The notes under the pieces: generated by a model | What the model was told of the DNA's origin: nothing | Seen by the model: only the letters and a program-made list of their open reading frames with translations | The model's database searches: none | Made by a program: the position numbers and the translations under genes | In this document: positions 9,235 through 17,966 of the stretch, piece after piece | Numbering within the stretch: the first letter of the stretch is position 1 | How the letters are laid out: each line of letters starts with the position of its first letter | Assembly: GCA_026129095.1 (NCBI GenBank) | Contig: JAHCIT010000005.1 | Span: forward strand, 255,753 to 319,752 | Source of the DNA: Deltaproteobacteria bacterium | GTDB lineage: Bacteria; JAGRBM01; JAHCIT01 | DNA length: 64,000 bases | Reading direction: 5' to 3'

Positions 9235-9816
9235 ATGATGAAAAGGATTTCACTGCTCGCGGCAACGCTGGTCCTCCTGACCGGCTGCGGCACCTACAAC
9301 GATATTGTCGCCAGGGACGAAGGTGTAACAAAGGCGGCTGCTGACGTGGAAGCCCAGCTCCAGCGGCGAAGCGATCTCGTGCCCGGACTGATCGCCTCCG
9401 TGCAGAAGGTTGCCGACCAGGAAAAGGACGTCCTTACCGCTGTCACCGAAGCCCGGGCGAGGGCCTCCCAGATGCAGTTCTCCGGCGACGTGCTGACCGA
9501 TCCGAATGCCATGAAGGCGTTCCGCGAGAATGTGGCGGCCCTGCGCGGCGCACTCTCCCGCCTCCTCGTCACAGTCGAAAAGTATCCCGATCTCAAGTCG
9601 AGCGAGGCATTCATGAGCTTCAATGCGCAGCTGGAGGGAACCGAGAACCGCATCGCCGTTGCCCGCACCCGGTACAACGAGGCGGTTGCCGCGTACAATA
9701 CCCGTATCCGCCAGATACCGGGCAACCTTTTGGCAGGGTGGTTCGACTTCAAGCCCAAGGTGGCCTTCGAAGCGGATGAGGCTGCAAAAACCGCCCCCAA
9801 GGTGGAGTTCCGGTAG
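9235..9816 (+). CDS. LemA family lipoprotein
   Basis: A 193-residue LemA-family protein. The signal peptide ends in lipobox 'LTGC' (Cys about residue 19). The body has the family's 'CGTYNDIVARDEGVTKA' start, the 'VEAQLQRRSDLVPGLI' helix and the 'YPDLKSSEAFMSFNAQLEGTENRI' segment, closing with 'FN/YNTRIRQIPGNLLAGWFDF'. LemA proteins are helical-bundle envelope proteins of uncertain role, commonly followed by TPM-domain genes exactly as here. A 62-bp gap after glnE probably holds its own promoter. Ribosome-binding sequence GGAGG lies at 9220-9224. Confidence 0.93.
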   Translation: MMKRISLLAATLVLLTGCGTYNDIVARDEGVTKAAADVEAQLQRRSDLVPGLIASVQKVADQEKDVLTAVTEARARASQMQFSGDVLTDPNAMKAFRENVAALRGALSRLLVTVEKYPDLKSSEAFMSFNAQLEGTENRIAVARTRYNEAVAAYNTRIRQIPGNLLAGWFDFKPKVAFEADEAAKTAPKVEFR

Positions 9817-9825
9817 CAGGCGCCG

Positions 9826-10563
9826 GTGAAGATCTTGCGACCGGGCTGGTTCATTGCCGCACTGCTGGCGGGCATTCCTGCTTCCGCCCTGGCCCGGTTC
9901 GAACCGCCGCCCCCTCCGAAAACGTATGTCCATGACGGCGCAAAAATGCTCGATGACGGGACACGTACCCGCATCGAATCGCTCCTGGAGGAGCTGAACC
10001 AGCGTCGGAAGATCCAGTTCGTCGTGGCAACCTTTCCGTCGCTCGCGGGAGACTCCCTGGAGGAAGCAAGCCTCCGCACCGCGGAGAACTGGAAAATCGG
10101 GCACAAGGGAGTTGATTCGGGACTCCTGCTCGTCATTTTCCGCGACGACCGGCAGTTGCGGTTTGAAACGGGCTACGGCCTTGAGGGTGTCTTTACCGAT
10201 TTTGCCGCCGACCAGATCATCCGCAAGGTGATCGTGCCGAGATTCCGCGAAGGCGATTTCTCCGGTGGCATCAGCGCCGGAGTCCATGCCGCTGCCGATG
10301 TGCTCATCACGGGCAAGGTGGATTTCGGACCTGACGAACGGGATACGGCCGGCAGTCCGGCTGCCATCGACACCATCATTTCGCTGCTGATCATGGGGTT
10401 CATCCTGTGGAGCATTTTCGCCGCTCCGCGCCGCCGCTATCCGTATTACGGGGGCGGCTTCGGGAGAGGCGGCGGCTTCGGGGGTGGTTTTGGCGGGGGC
10501 GGAGGCGGATTTGGCGGCGGGGGCGGTGGTTTCGGTGGAGGCGGCGCCAGTGGCCGCTGGTAG
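9826..10563 (+). CDS. TPM-domain (YgcG-like) membrane protein
   Basis: A 245-residue TPM-domain protein starting at GTG 9826, 9 bp after lemA. Residues 1-24 form a signal peptide. Residues about 30-150 are the TPM domain ('YVHDGAKMLDDGTRTRIESLL', 'DSGLLLVIFRDDRQLRFETGYGLEG', 'IIRKVIVPRFREGDF'). A single transmembrane helix at about 184-201 is followed by a short basic patch and a very Gly-rich tail ending in 'GGGASGRW'. Such tails are typical of YgcG proteins in LemA operons. The family has been linked to phosphatase-like folds and envelope assembly, but no activity can be read from the sequence. Confidence 0.9.
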   Translation: MKILRPGWFIAALLAGIPASALARFEPPPPPKTYVHDGAKMLDDGTRTRIESLLEELNQRRKIQFVVATFPSLAGDSLEEASLRTAENWKIGHKGVDSGLLLVIFRDDRQLRFETGYGLEGVFTDFAADQIIRKVIVPRFREGDFSGGISAGVHAAADVLITGKVDFGPDERDTAGSPAAIDTIISLLIMGFILWSIFAAPRRRYPYYGGGFGRGGGFGGGFGGGGGGFGGGGGGFGGGGASGRW

Positions 10564-10572
10564 GAAACAGTC

Positions 10573-11280
10573 GTGAACGAACTGCTCGACATGATGGTTC
10601 AGACAGACCGCCCGACAGCAGCCGGGATCATTCTGCTCGCGGCACTGCTTGTCCAGCCGGTCTGGTTCGCCGCTGAAAGGCTCCGTGACCGGCCCCTGTG
10701 GCAGCGGCTCGGCATGGGAATCGCCATCGCCGGTACAGCCGCAGGTCTGATCTGGATTCCCGGAGCCGGGTTCTATTCACTCGGACCGCTCATGGCGCTG
10801 AACCTTTACCTCTGGCTCAGGCACCGCCGCTACGAAAAGGAATCCCGGGCCATCGAGGAGGAAATCGAGAAGGGGTTCCTGAGCCGGTCCGGCCGCGAGG
10901 ACATCGAGGCGATGATCCGGGATGTGGAAAAGGCCTCCAGCGCCGAACTGCGCGTGCTGGTGGAACTGGATCATGAAGGCGATCCGGCAGAACGCGCCCG
11001 CGATCTCTACCACCGGCTTGGAATGGACCGGACCCGCGACGGGACCGGTGTCCTGTTCTATTTCGAGGTCCGCCAGCGGCGGTTCGCCATCTGGGGATCG
11101 CTGCCGGACTCACTGGCCGCCCGTGCCGTGCAGCTCGGTGAGGAGGCATTCCGTCAGGAACGGTTTGCCGACGGGATCGTTTCCATGATCGGCGAACTGC
11201 TGGACCATCTGGCGAAACAGTTTCCACCGCGGGCGGACAATTTCAACGAACTGCCGGACCATGTGATCGTGATACGCTAG
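10573..11280 (+). CDS. TPM-domain membrane protein (second copy)
   Basis: A 235-residue protein starting at GTG 10573, 9 bp after the first TPM gene. The N-terminal ~80 residues contain two hydrophobic segments (about 16-32 and 45-75). The C-terminal part (about 105-235) is a second TPM-type domain with 'AMIRDVEKASSAELRVLVE', 'TGVLFYFEVRQRRFAIWG' and 'GIVSMIGELLDHL'. The arrangement lemA-TPM-TPM suggests one envelope complex; function is unknown. Its stop (11278-11280) overlaps the 3' end of the converging exporter gene by 4 bp. Confidence 0.85.
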   Translation: MNELLDMMVQTDRPTAAGIILLAALLVQPVWFAAERLRDRPLWQRLGMGIAIAGTAAGLIWIPGAGFYSLGPLMALNLYLWLRHRRYEKESRAIEEEIEKGFLSRSGREDIEAMIRDVEKASSAELRVLVELDHEGDPAERARDLYHRLGMDRTRDGTGVLFYFEVRQRRFAIWGSLPDSLAARAVQLGEEAFRQERFADGIVSMIGELLDHLAKQFPPRADNFNELPDHVIVIR

Positions 11281-13670
11281 GCTTGCTTGCCCTTGTGCGT
11301 GCGGGCGATGGCCCCTGCGTAGCGTGCCTCCAGATCCTTCTTCCCCGGCTTGAATATCCAGATCAGCGCCTGATGCATGCTGAGGTCTCCGATCAGGGAA
11401 CCGATGATCGTCGAAACCGTGAGTATCCCGAAATGATAAACCGGGATGAGGTCCGAGATGAGAAGGACTGAAAATCCGCCGATGAGAATTGCCGACGAAT
11501 AGAGGAACGCCTTGCCACGGGTGTTGGTCGTGTAGTCGATCGCCTCTTCGTAGGTATGGCCGTCCTCCATCGACTGGTTGAAGCCGATCAGATAGTGGAT
11601 CGTGTTATCCACGAGCCCGATCGCGATGGACGGCGACATGCAGGTGGCAAGGTCCAGCGGAATCCCCAGTGCACCCATGACCCCGAAGGTGAACATGACC
11701 GGAAGGATATTCGGGATGAACGCCACAACCGCCCGTGAAAAGCTCCGGAGCACGATCCAGAACTGGAGCAGCATGAACAGGGCCGACACGGACAGGGAAT
11801 TGATCTGCGACGAAGTCACCTTGTCGATCATGTTCGACATGAGCCGGACGACACCCGACACCTTCCCCACGAAGTCGGGCTTGAGCTGGTCATTGATGTA
11901 GATTTCGGTGGCGCGGATCAGGTCGGTCAGTTCGTTCGATGTCAGCGCCTTTACCCGGGAGGTGATCCTGCCGGCCGAGCCGTCGGACGCGATGAAGCGC
12001 GTCAGCAGGGGCTCCCGCCTCCGGGCGTGCGGCATCAGGCGGAGCACGCCGTCTACCTCTTCTTCCCGGGTCGGCAGCGTCCGGCCGCCGCCAAACAGGG
12101 CCCGTTTGCCTTCAGCCATGATGTCGGATGGCCCCAGCACGCCCGTGATCTCCTCGCGGCGATCAAGGAAGTTGGCGATCTTGTCCATCTCCCAGTAGTG
12201 CGTGACCTTGTTCAGCCGGCCCCCGGGTTCCCTGGATTCGATAAACACCTCGAACGGCATGGTGCCGCCCAGGTTTTCCTCGAAAAACCGGTAGTTGCGC
12301 GTGAACTCGGTACGCTCGGCGAAGAACTTGATCGGGTTTGTTTCCACCGTGATCCAGGTGGCGCCCCACAGCGAAACGCCGAGGAACACGAACGAGGCGA
12401 TGACAACCGGCCAGGGACGGGTCCGGTTCAGCCTGGAGACCGACCGGAGGAACCGGTCCACCCACCCGCTCTCGACGCTCGCCCGGACTTCAGGGCGCGG
12501 GGGCCGGGTGAGCAGCAGCAGGACCGGCGTCAGCGTGATGGCCGAGAAGAATGCGGCCAAGATGGCGACTGCCGTCAGGATGCCGGTCTGGACCACCGGC
12601 AGCACGTCGGCGGTCGCCAGCGCCAGGAAGCCGATGGATGTCGTGAGGCTGGAGAAGAAGCAGGGGCGAATCATCCGGCCCATCGTGACGATGACGGCCT
12701 CCTCCTTGTCCGGGTGCTCTTCAAGGGTGTGGTAGTAGTGCGTTACGATATGCACGGCATCGTTGACGCCGATGACGAGAATCACCGGGATGACAATCGA
12801 GCTGGCGATCGTGAGCGGCGCACCCGCTGCGGCAAAGAGGCCGAGCAGCCAGATGCTCGATACGATCATGGTCAGCGCCGGGATCAGCACGCCGATGAGA
12901 TTCCGGAATGTCAGCATCAGCACGATTACCGTGAACGCCAGCACTATCGGCGTCAGCAGCACCATGTCCCGCAGGACGGACCGGTACAGCTCCGACGCAT
13001 AAACAGGCGTCCCGGCCAGCCGCACAAGTCCCGGTGCCTCTCCGGCAGCATCGCGGGCCTGCTCCATGAGCCTGGTGATTTCCAGCCGGTGACTGGGGTT
13101 GTCCGGATCGCCCTCAATCACAACGTAAACGAAGGCGGTCTTCAGGTCCGGCGAAACCAGGAGATTCCGGTAGACGTTCGTGCCATTCAGCTTGGCCAGC
13201 ACATAGCGCCGGTCGGCCTCGGAAAGCTGCGTCTTCTTGACGATCGGTTCGCCCATTTTCGGGATCGAACCGGACAGGTCGATCGAATCGAGATCGGTCG
13301 CCGTCGCCGCCGAGATTGCGGCTATGACACCGGGCTTTCTCCGTATCTCGCTCACGAGGCGGGTGATGTATTCGAGCGACGGCTGGCCGAGCGCATCACC
13401 ATCGGTATGCGAGAAGATGACGAATTCATCAGTGCCAAACTTCTTCTGGAGCGCCTGGTAGGCCTGGAGGTCAGGATCACTCTGGAGGAAAAAATACTCC
13501 AGTTCCGTCACGATCCGGAGCCGCGACACCGCCACGCTCAGGCAGGCAGCCGTAATGGCGATCTGGATCGCCAGCACCCAGGTCCGCTTGCCAAGGAACC
13601 AGCGCGCCATGCGCTCATACACATTCCGGTCGGTCACAGGGAAACAGCCTCCACCGGCGCCCGGATTCAT
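11277..13670 (-). CDS. MMPL/RND-superfamily exporter
   Basis: A 797-residue RND-superfamily (MMPL type) transporter, probably an inner-membrane proton-driven exporter of lipids or other hydrophobic molecules. It shows two matching halves. Each half has one membrane helix, a large periplasmic domain and a five-helix bundle; the first bundle spans about 245-410 and the second about 630-775, with the conserved GD/N-rich element 'VIGVNDAVHIVTHYYH' in the first and 'GLVDNTIHYLIG' in the second. Alternative starts at GTG 13637 or ATG 13610 are possible because residues 1-20 look poorly conserved. No periplasmic adaptor or outer-membrane gene is adjacent. Confidence 0.88.
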   Translation of the reverse strand: MNPGAGGGCFPVTDRNVYERMARWFLGKRTWVLAIQIAITAACLSVAVSRLRIVTELEYFFLQSDPDLQAYQALQKKFGTDEFVIFSHTDGDALGQPSLEYITRLVSEIRRKPGVIAAISAATATDLDSIDLSGSIPKMGEPIVKKTQLSEADRRYVLAKLNGTNVYRNLLVSPDLKTAFVYVVIEGDPDNPSHRLEITRLMEQARDAAGEAPGLVRLAGTPVYASELYRSVLRDMVLLTPIVLAFTVIVLMLTFRNLIGVLIPALTMIVSSIWLLGLFAAAGAPLTIASSIVIPVILVIGVNDAVHIVTHYYHTLEEHPDKEEAVIVTMGRMIRPCFFSSLTTSIGFLALATADVLPVVQTGILTAVAILAAFFSAITLTPVLLLLTRPPRPEVRASVESGWVDRFLRSVSRLNRTRPWPVVIASFVFLGVSLWGATWITVETNPIKFFAERTEFTRNYRFFEENLGGTMPFEVFIESREPGGRLNKVTHYWEMDKIANFLDRREEITGVLGPSDIMAEGKRALFGGGRTLPTREEEVDGVLRLMPHARRREPLLTRFIASDGSAGRITSRVKALTSNELTDLIRATEIYINDQLKPDFVGKVSGVVRLMSNMIDKVTSSQINSLSVSALFMLLQFWIVLRSFSRAVVAFIPNILPVMFTFGVMGALGIPLDLATCMSPSIAIGLVDNTIHYLIGFNQSMEDGHTYEEAIDYTTNTRGKAFLYSSAILIGGFSVLLISDLIPVYHFGILTVSTIIGSLIGDLSMHQALIWIFKPGKKDLEARYAGAIARTHKGKQA

Positions 13671-13965
13671 CGGGCGCGGAAACCCCCTGAAAATCAGGTG
13701 TTCTGCTGTTTTTCACAGGTGGAAGCGGAAGGCAACAGCCTTCCGGTAACGTCCAGAGTACCGGACGTGAATGGATGTTAACGGTAACATGCGGGAGCTT
13801 CCGGGGCCGCCACGGTTTCCAGGGAAGCCTCCAGCGGGCGTATCCCTCTTGCCCTTCCCTGCCGGAGCCCATACGGTTGGCTCCGCCGGAATGGCTGCGG
13901 CAGGCCGCAGCCATTCCGGATATCTGTCGATAACGCTTACGATAAGGAAGAAGAGGAACGGTTCC
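13671..13965. promoter_or_regulatory. Intergenic region with four inverted repeats upstream of SDR gene
   Basis: This 295-bp stretch between the divergent exporter and SDR genes holds no convincing gene. It contains a 15-bp perfect inverted repeat with a 4-nt loop (arms 13886-13900 and 13905-13919), a smaller hairpin with CGGAGCC/GGCTCCG arms just before it, ATGTTA/TAACAT arms at 13775-13790 and a CGTCC/GGACG pair near 13750-13769. The large hairpin lacks a T-run, so it is not a standard terminator. It ends 46 bp before the SDR start codon and could be an operator or an RNA hairpin. Which of these is functional cannot be decided from sequence. Confidence 0.5.
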
Positions 13966-14847
13966 ATGAATCTGCTCAAGGGAAAAACAGTGGCAATTAC
14001 AGGTGCAGGCGGCGGTATCGGACGCGCCCATGCGCTACTGGCGGCCAAGGAAGGCGCGCAGGTGGTCGTGAACGATCTGGGCGGTTCACGCGATGGCACC
14101 GGTTCGGGGACGACGATGGCCGAAAAGGTGTGCGAGGAAATCCGGGCCATGGGAGGCAAGGCGGCGGCCAACTATGGAAACGTCGCCACGGCCGAGGGGG
14201 CCAACTCCATCGTTGAGACGGCGGTCAAGGAGTTCGGCAAGCTGGACGCCATGATCTGCAATGCAGGCATCCTGCGTGACAAGTCCTTCAAGAACATGAA
14301 CGACGAGCTGTGGGATCCGGTGATGGCGGTCCACCTGAAGGGCACCTACTACTGCGCCAAGGCGGCGTGGATGCACTTCCTCGACAAGCAGATCAAGGGA
14401 CGGCTCGTGTTCACCAGTTCCACTTCGGGACTTTTTGGCAACTTCGGCCAGACGAACTACGGCGCGGCCAAGGCCGGAATCTGGGGGCTGATGAACTGCC
14501 TGTGGCGCGAAGGCGAAAAGGCGGGAATTACCGTCAATGCCATCTGCCCGGTGGCACTCACCCGCCTCACCGAGGATCTGGCCGGTTTCAAGGGCGATAG
14601 CGCCCCCATGGCCGAACTGAAACCCGAGCACATATCGCCAACCGTCATCTGGCTCTGTTCCGACCAGGCGGCAGGCGTCAGCGGCCGGACGTTCCTTGTG
14701 AAAGGCGCCGAGGTGGAACTCCTGACGCTGATCCGTGAACCCGGAGCCAAGACCAGCAGCAAGGATCCGTGGGATCCTTCCGAACTGGGACCGCGCCTTG
14801 CCGACGCGGTCAGGAAATCGCAGTTCAAGGCGAGCTGGTCATCCTGA
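13966..14847 (+). CDS. SDR oxidoreductase, MFE-2-like 3-hydroxyacyl-CoA dehydrogenase
   Basis: A 293-residue short-chain dehydrogenase. The cofactor motif 'TGAGGGIGRAHA' is near residues 11-22, the 'NAG' motif follows at about 95, and the catalytic Ser-Tyr-Lys set is 'FTSSTSG...NYGAAKAG'. The insert 'VVNDLGGSRDGTGSG' is typical of the dehydrogenase domain of peroxisomal multifunctional enzyme type 2 and its bacterial relatives, which oxidise (3R)-hydroxyacyl-CoA. The usual following domains (hydratase, SCP) are absent. The start at ATG 13966 is supported by an AGAGGAA ribosome-binding sequence. Fatty-acid or related hydroxyacyl metabolism is likely, but the exact substrate is inference. Confidence 0.87.
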   Translation: MNLLKGKTVAITGAGGGIGRAHALLAAKEGAQVVVNDLGGSRDGTGSGTTMAEKVCEEIRAMGGKAAANYGNVATAEGANSIVETAVKEFGKLDAMICNAGILRDKSFKNMNDELWDPVMAVHLKGTYYCAKAAWMHFLDKQIKGRLVFTSSTSGLFGNFGQTNYGAAKAGIWGLMNCLWREGEKAGITVNAICPVALTRLTEDLAGFKGDSAPMAELKPEHISPTVIWLCSDQAAGVSGRTFLVKGAEVELLTLIREPGAKTSSKDPWDPSELGPRLADAVRKSQFKASWSS

Positions 14848-14894
14848 TCCAGCCCTTCTTGCCCCAGTTCCCGTTCCGGCGCTACGAAGTACGG

Positions 14895-16112
14895 ATGCAA
14901 CGCTTCCGCCACTTCGTAGCGCCGGTCCTGCTTCTTCTGGCCGCCTGCGCCGCCAAGCCGGAAAGTCCGCCTGCGGGCCCTGCCCCCCAATCCGGGGCTA
15001 TTCCGGAAATTCATGACGAAACCGAACAGCCTGTCCCGGTGACAGTCTTGCCAGTGGAACCGGAATCCGCCGCACGGCATGGAGCGGTCACCATTGCCGC
15101 CGCCGGAGACGTGACGCTTGGAAACCATTTCAAGGTATTTGACCCGGAACTGAAGCAGAAGCGCGGGCTCACCGGCGACGATATCCTCGACTACCCGTTC
15201 CTGCATGTTCGCAAGTGGTTCAGGGAGGCTGATATCGCCATCGTGAACTACGAGGGCACATTCACCACCTCCACCGAGAAAACGGTCAAGAACTTCACCT
15301 TCAAGGCAGATCCGCACGAAGTGGACAAGCTGAAACGTGCCGGAATCGATGTGGTGTCTCTGGCCAACAATCACGCCTCCGACTTCGGGGAAACCGGCCT
15401 CAGGGATACGGCCCGGACGCTCGACCAAGCCGGTATTCTCCACTTCGGAGCGGGGGAAAACCTCGCCGCCGCCCGCCGCCCGGCACGGCTGGAAGCGAAC
15501 GGGCTTGGTGTCTGCTTTACCGGTTACCTTTATCTGGGGCTCCACTCCATCGAGCCGGACGTGGTCTGGGCGGGAGAGGCCAAATCCGGTGTTGCCGGCG
15601 TGCCGAGCTACGAGGGCAACGAGGCAGACATGGCGGCGATGCTCACCGAAGACCTCGCCGCCATGGGTAACCGCAGGGATTGCGACTTCCGGGTGGTGTT
15701 TTTCCACTGGGGACGCGAGGGAACCCACGAACTGATGCCCTACCAGCGGGAACTGGCGACAATTGCGGTCCAGCACGGGGCCGATGCCGTGCTGGGCGCA
15801 CACCCCCATGTCCTGCAGGCGGTGGAATACCTGGAGGGCCCTGCGGGACTGGTGCCCGTTATCTATTCGATGGGGAACTTCGTTTTCGCCGGGAACTGGA
15901 ACCCGAAACGGAAGGATTCCGTGATCGCGCTTCTCCTTCTGGAAATCACCCCGGAGGGCCGCCGCCGGACGATGGAGTTCGTCCCGGTCTACTCCGACCG
16001 GTACCCCGAGTTTCCCTTCCAGCCCTGGCCGCAGGCCCCCGAAAAGGCCGAAAAAACTGTCCAGCGGATGCTTTGCTGGGCCCAGGCCGCCACGGTGGAG
16101 GAGTGCGAATAG
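14895..16112 (+). CDS. CapA/PGA-cap family lipoprotein
   Basis: A 405-residue CapA-family protein (calcineurin-like fold related to poly-gamma-glutamate capsule protein PgsA/CapA). The chosen start ATG 14895 opens a lipoprotein signal peptide with lipobox 'LAAC'. The family core is seen in 'AAAGDVTLGN', 'IAIVNYEGTFTT', 'GIDVVSLANNHASDFG', 'FHWGREGTH' and 'GADAVLGAHPHVLQ', covering the metal-binding Asp, Asn and His positions. No pgsBC partners are nearby, so a capsule role cannot be inferred; many stand-alone members have unknown envelope functions. It is 47 bp downstream of the SDR gene. Confidence 0.87.
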   Translation: MQRFRHFVAPVLLLLAACAAKPESPPAGPAPQSGAIPEIHDETEQPVPVTVLPVEPESAARHGAVTIAAAGDVTLGNHFKVFDPELKQKRGLTGDDILDYPFLHVRKWFREADIAIVNYEGTFTTSTEKTVKNFTFKADPHEVDKLKRAGIDVVSLANNHASDFGETGLRDTARTLDQAGILHFGAGENLAAARRPARLEANGLGVCFTGYLYLGLHSIEPDVVWAGEAKSGVAGVPSYEGNEADMAAMLTEDLAAMGNRRDCDFRVVFFHWGREGTHELMPYQRELATIAVQHGADAVLGAHPHVLQAVEYLEGPAGLVPVIYSMGNFVFAGNWNPKRKDSVIALLLLEITPEGRRRTMEFVPVYSDRYPEFPFQPWPQAPEKAEKTVQRMLCWAQAATVEECE

Positions 16113-16208
16113 GTATCCCTCTTGCCTCTTGCCAGGGGCGGCGGGTATCCGTTAGGTAACGTCCGCGCCGGAAACCGGCGTCAAAACGGCCCAAGAGGTT
16201 TGCCCCGG

Positions 16209-16724
16209 ATGGCCCACTTCATCACCGACAAATGCACCGGCTGCACCATGTGCATTCGCGTCTGCCCGACCGGGGCCATTACCGGCGACAAGCGGGACAT
16301 CCACCTCATCGATCCGGACCTGTGCATCGACTGCTCGACTTGCGGGATTTACTGCCCCTATGACGCCATCGAGGACGGTCTTGGCGTGATTGTCCCGAAG
16401 ATCAAGCCCAAGGATATCCCCAAGGCCTATGTGGTCGACGAACTGTGCTCGGGATGTGTTTTCTGCGTGGACGCCTGCCCCTTCGACTGCATCGAAATGG
16501 TGGACAAGCAGGTTCCGGGCGAGGCCGGCAACTTCAAGATTGCCTGGGTTGACCAGAAGAAATGTGTTTCCTGCAAACTTTGCGCGCAGGTCTGCATCAA
16601 GGACGCGATCCGCGTCGAGCGCCCTACTGTCTTCCAGAACGAGAGCTACCAGGGGTTCCAGCGCCCCGAGGAGCACATGATCTCCCTGAAGAAAATGATG
16701 CAGGTTCCTGGCACTGCCGCCTGA
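16209..16724 (+). CDS. Polyferredoxin with four [4Fe-4S] sites
   Basis: A 171-residue ferredoxin-type protein. It has four CxxCxxCxxxC(P) motifs in order: 'CTGCTMCIRVCP', 'CIDCSTCGIYCP', 'CSGCVFCVDACP' and 'CVSCKLCAQVC'. Each run of four cysteines is complete, so up to four [4Fe-4S] clusters can be bound. There is no signal peptide or membrane segment, so it is a cytoplasmic electron carrier. Its partner enzyme is not encoded beside it. The start ATG 16209 begins just before the first cluster motif; an upstream in-frame start at 16122 would add a poorly conserved leader. Confidence 0.92.
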   Translation: MAHFITDKCTGCTMCIRVCPTGAITGDKRDIHLIDPDLCIDCSTCGIYCPYDAIEDGLGVIVPKIKPKDIPKAYVVDELCSGCVFCVDACPFDCIEMVDKQVPGEAGNFKIAWVDQKKCVSCKLCAQVCIKDAIRVERPTVFQNESYQGFQRPEEHMISLKKMMQVPGTAA

Positions 16725-16760
16725 GCGTACCGCTTCCCGCTGACCAGCCCGACCTGTGAT

Positions 16761-17966
16761 CTACTGCCGCTGTACTGACGGCTTTGTCCGCTTGCGCCCC
16801 GGTTTCGCCTTCTTGCTGCCGAAATCACGGCGGAGCCGCTCATGCTCGGCGACGGCGGCGTCAGCCAGCGGGCCGGAATCGGCGAAATAGACATTTTCGT
16901 CGTTCAGCTCGTTCGCCGGCCGCGTGTAGTTGAAGCTTCCCGTGGCGAGCCGGCGGCCGTCAACGACCAGAAACTTGTGATGCAGTTTGCCCGGTGGCGG
17001 ACTCCGGAGCACCTCGCATCCGGCCTCCTCAATCCGCTCATCGGGGCTCCACGACTGGCCTGCCTGGCCCGCGTCAAACAGTCCGATGCACCGGACCCCT
17101 CTCCGGGCCGCCCGGATCACGGCATCGGTGAGAGCCGAGCTTTCCGAAAAGGTGAAGATCGCAAACCGCACTTCCTCAGTGGCACCGTCAACCATCGCCA
17201 CCAGTTCACTCTCGGCGTCGGAGGCTGGGGTAAAGAGCACACGGTTGCGGCTTCCGCCCGAAAGCTCCACCCACCCGGGCAGCTTTGGTTGCCGTTTCAC
17301 CCGGCGGCCAAAGGCTCCGCTCCATGCTTCCATGAACTTTGTCCGGTAGGCCCTGACGATCTGCGGTCCGGTGATGATGACCGCGTTGTTGAAGTTCACG
17401 CGCGCATCAGTCCTCGTGAAATTCATTGATCCGGTCCAGACCGCCTCGTTCTTCAGCCCGTAGTCACGCACCACGAACTTGTGATGGAAGATTGCCGGAT
17501 TGTAGTCCGGCCGGATGTCTATCCCGGCACGCCAGAAGTCGGAGATGATCTGGCGGTTCACGTCCAGCGAATCGGGCAGCACTTCGGGGCCGATACCAGC
17601 GGTCACACCGGGCCTGCTTCCGCCCGTCTCCGGCAGGGGGGCTTTTGCCAGCAGGTAGTCCATTTCCACCACCACGCGAACCTTGAGCCGCCGCCGGTGG
17701 GTCGAAAGCCCCCGCACCCGGTCAATGAGTGCGCGGGCCAGTTCCGGGTGATCCCATTCCTGCACGAGGATATCGAGACTGCAGCAGGCGTCTGCGAGAA
17801 AGGCCGTCAGCTCGCTCTCCAGATCGTCCGGAGCCCCGCGGGATTTCGGTCCGGCGAGAAACCGGACCGTGCCATCTGCCGCATGGACAGCCGCCCCCGC
17901 CCCGTGCAAGGCTATGGCCAGCACGATGAACAGCCGGAAATCACAAAGGTTCTTACGCAGGCTCAT
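16761..17966 (-). CDS. Secreted phospholipase D-like nuclease/transferase
   Basis: A phospholipase-D superfamily protein with an N-terminal signal peptide (about residues 1-30), so periplasmic or secreted. It has two HKD motifs, 'HHKFVVRD' followed by 'WTGSMNFT' and 'HHKFLVVDG' followed by 'ATGSFNYT', which form one active site in this superfamily. Members include cardiolipin synthases, nucleases and phospholipases; the substrate cannot be told here. The start at ATG 17966 is chosen because GAGG lies 4 bp upstream and the signal peptide begins there; the longer form from 18008 adds 14 weak residues. Its 5' end overlaps the 5' end of the divergent gene at 17926. Confidence 0.87.
   Translation of the reverse strand: MSLRKNLCDFRLFIVLAIALHGAGAAVHAADGTVRFLAGPKSRGAPDDLESELTAFLADACCSLDILVQEWDHPELARALIDRVRGLSTHRRRLKVRVVVEMDYLLAKAPLPETGGSRPGVTAGIGPEVLPDSLDVNRQIISDFWRAGIDIRPDYNPAIFHHKFVVRDYGLKNEAVWTGSMNFTRTDARVNFNNAVIITGPQIVRAYRTKFMEAWSGAFGRRVKRQPKLPGWVELSGGSRNRVLFTPASDAESELVAMVDGATEEVRFAIFTFSESSALTDAVIRAARRGVRCIGLFDAGQAGQSWSPDERIEEAGCEVLRSPPPGKLHHKFLVVDGRRLATGSFNYTRPANELNDENVYFADSGPLADAAVAEHERLRRDFGSKKAKPGRKRTKPSVQRQ

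Noticed and set aside
12027-13781. Long open frame (584 codons) on the plus strand across the exporter gene
   Set aside because: It is the antisense shadow of the MMPL exporter in GC-rich DNA, with His/Arg/Gly-biased composition and no domains.
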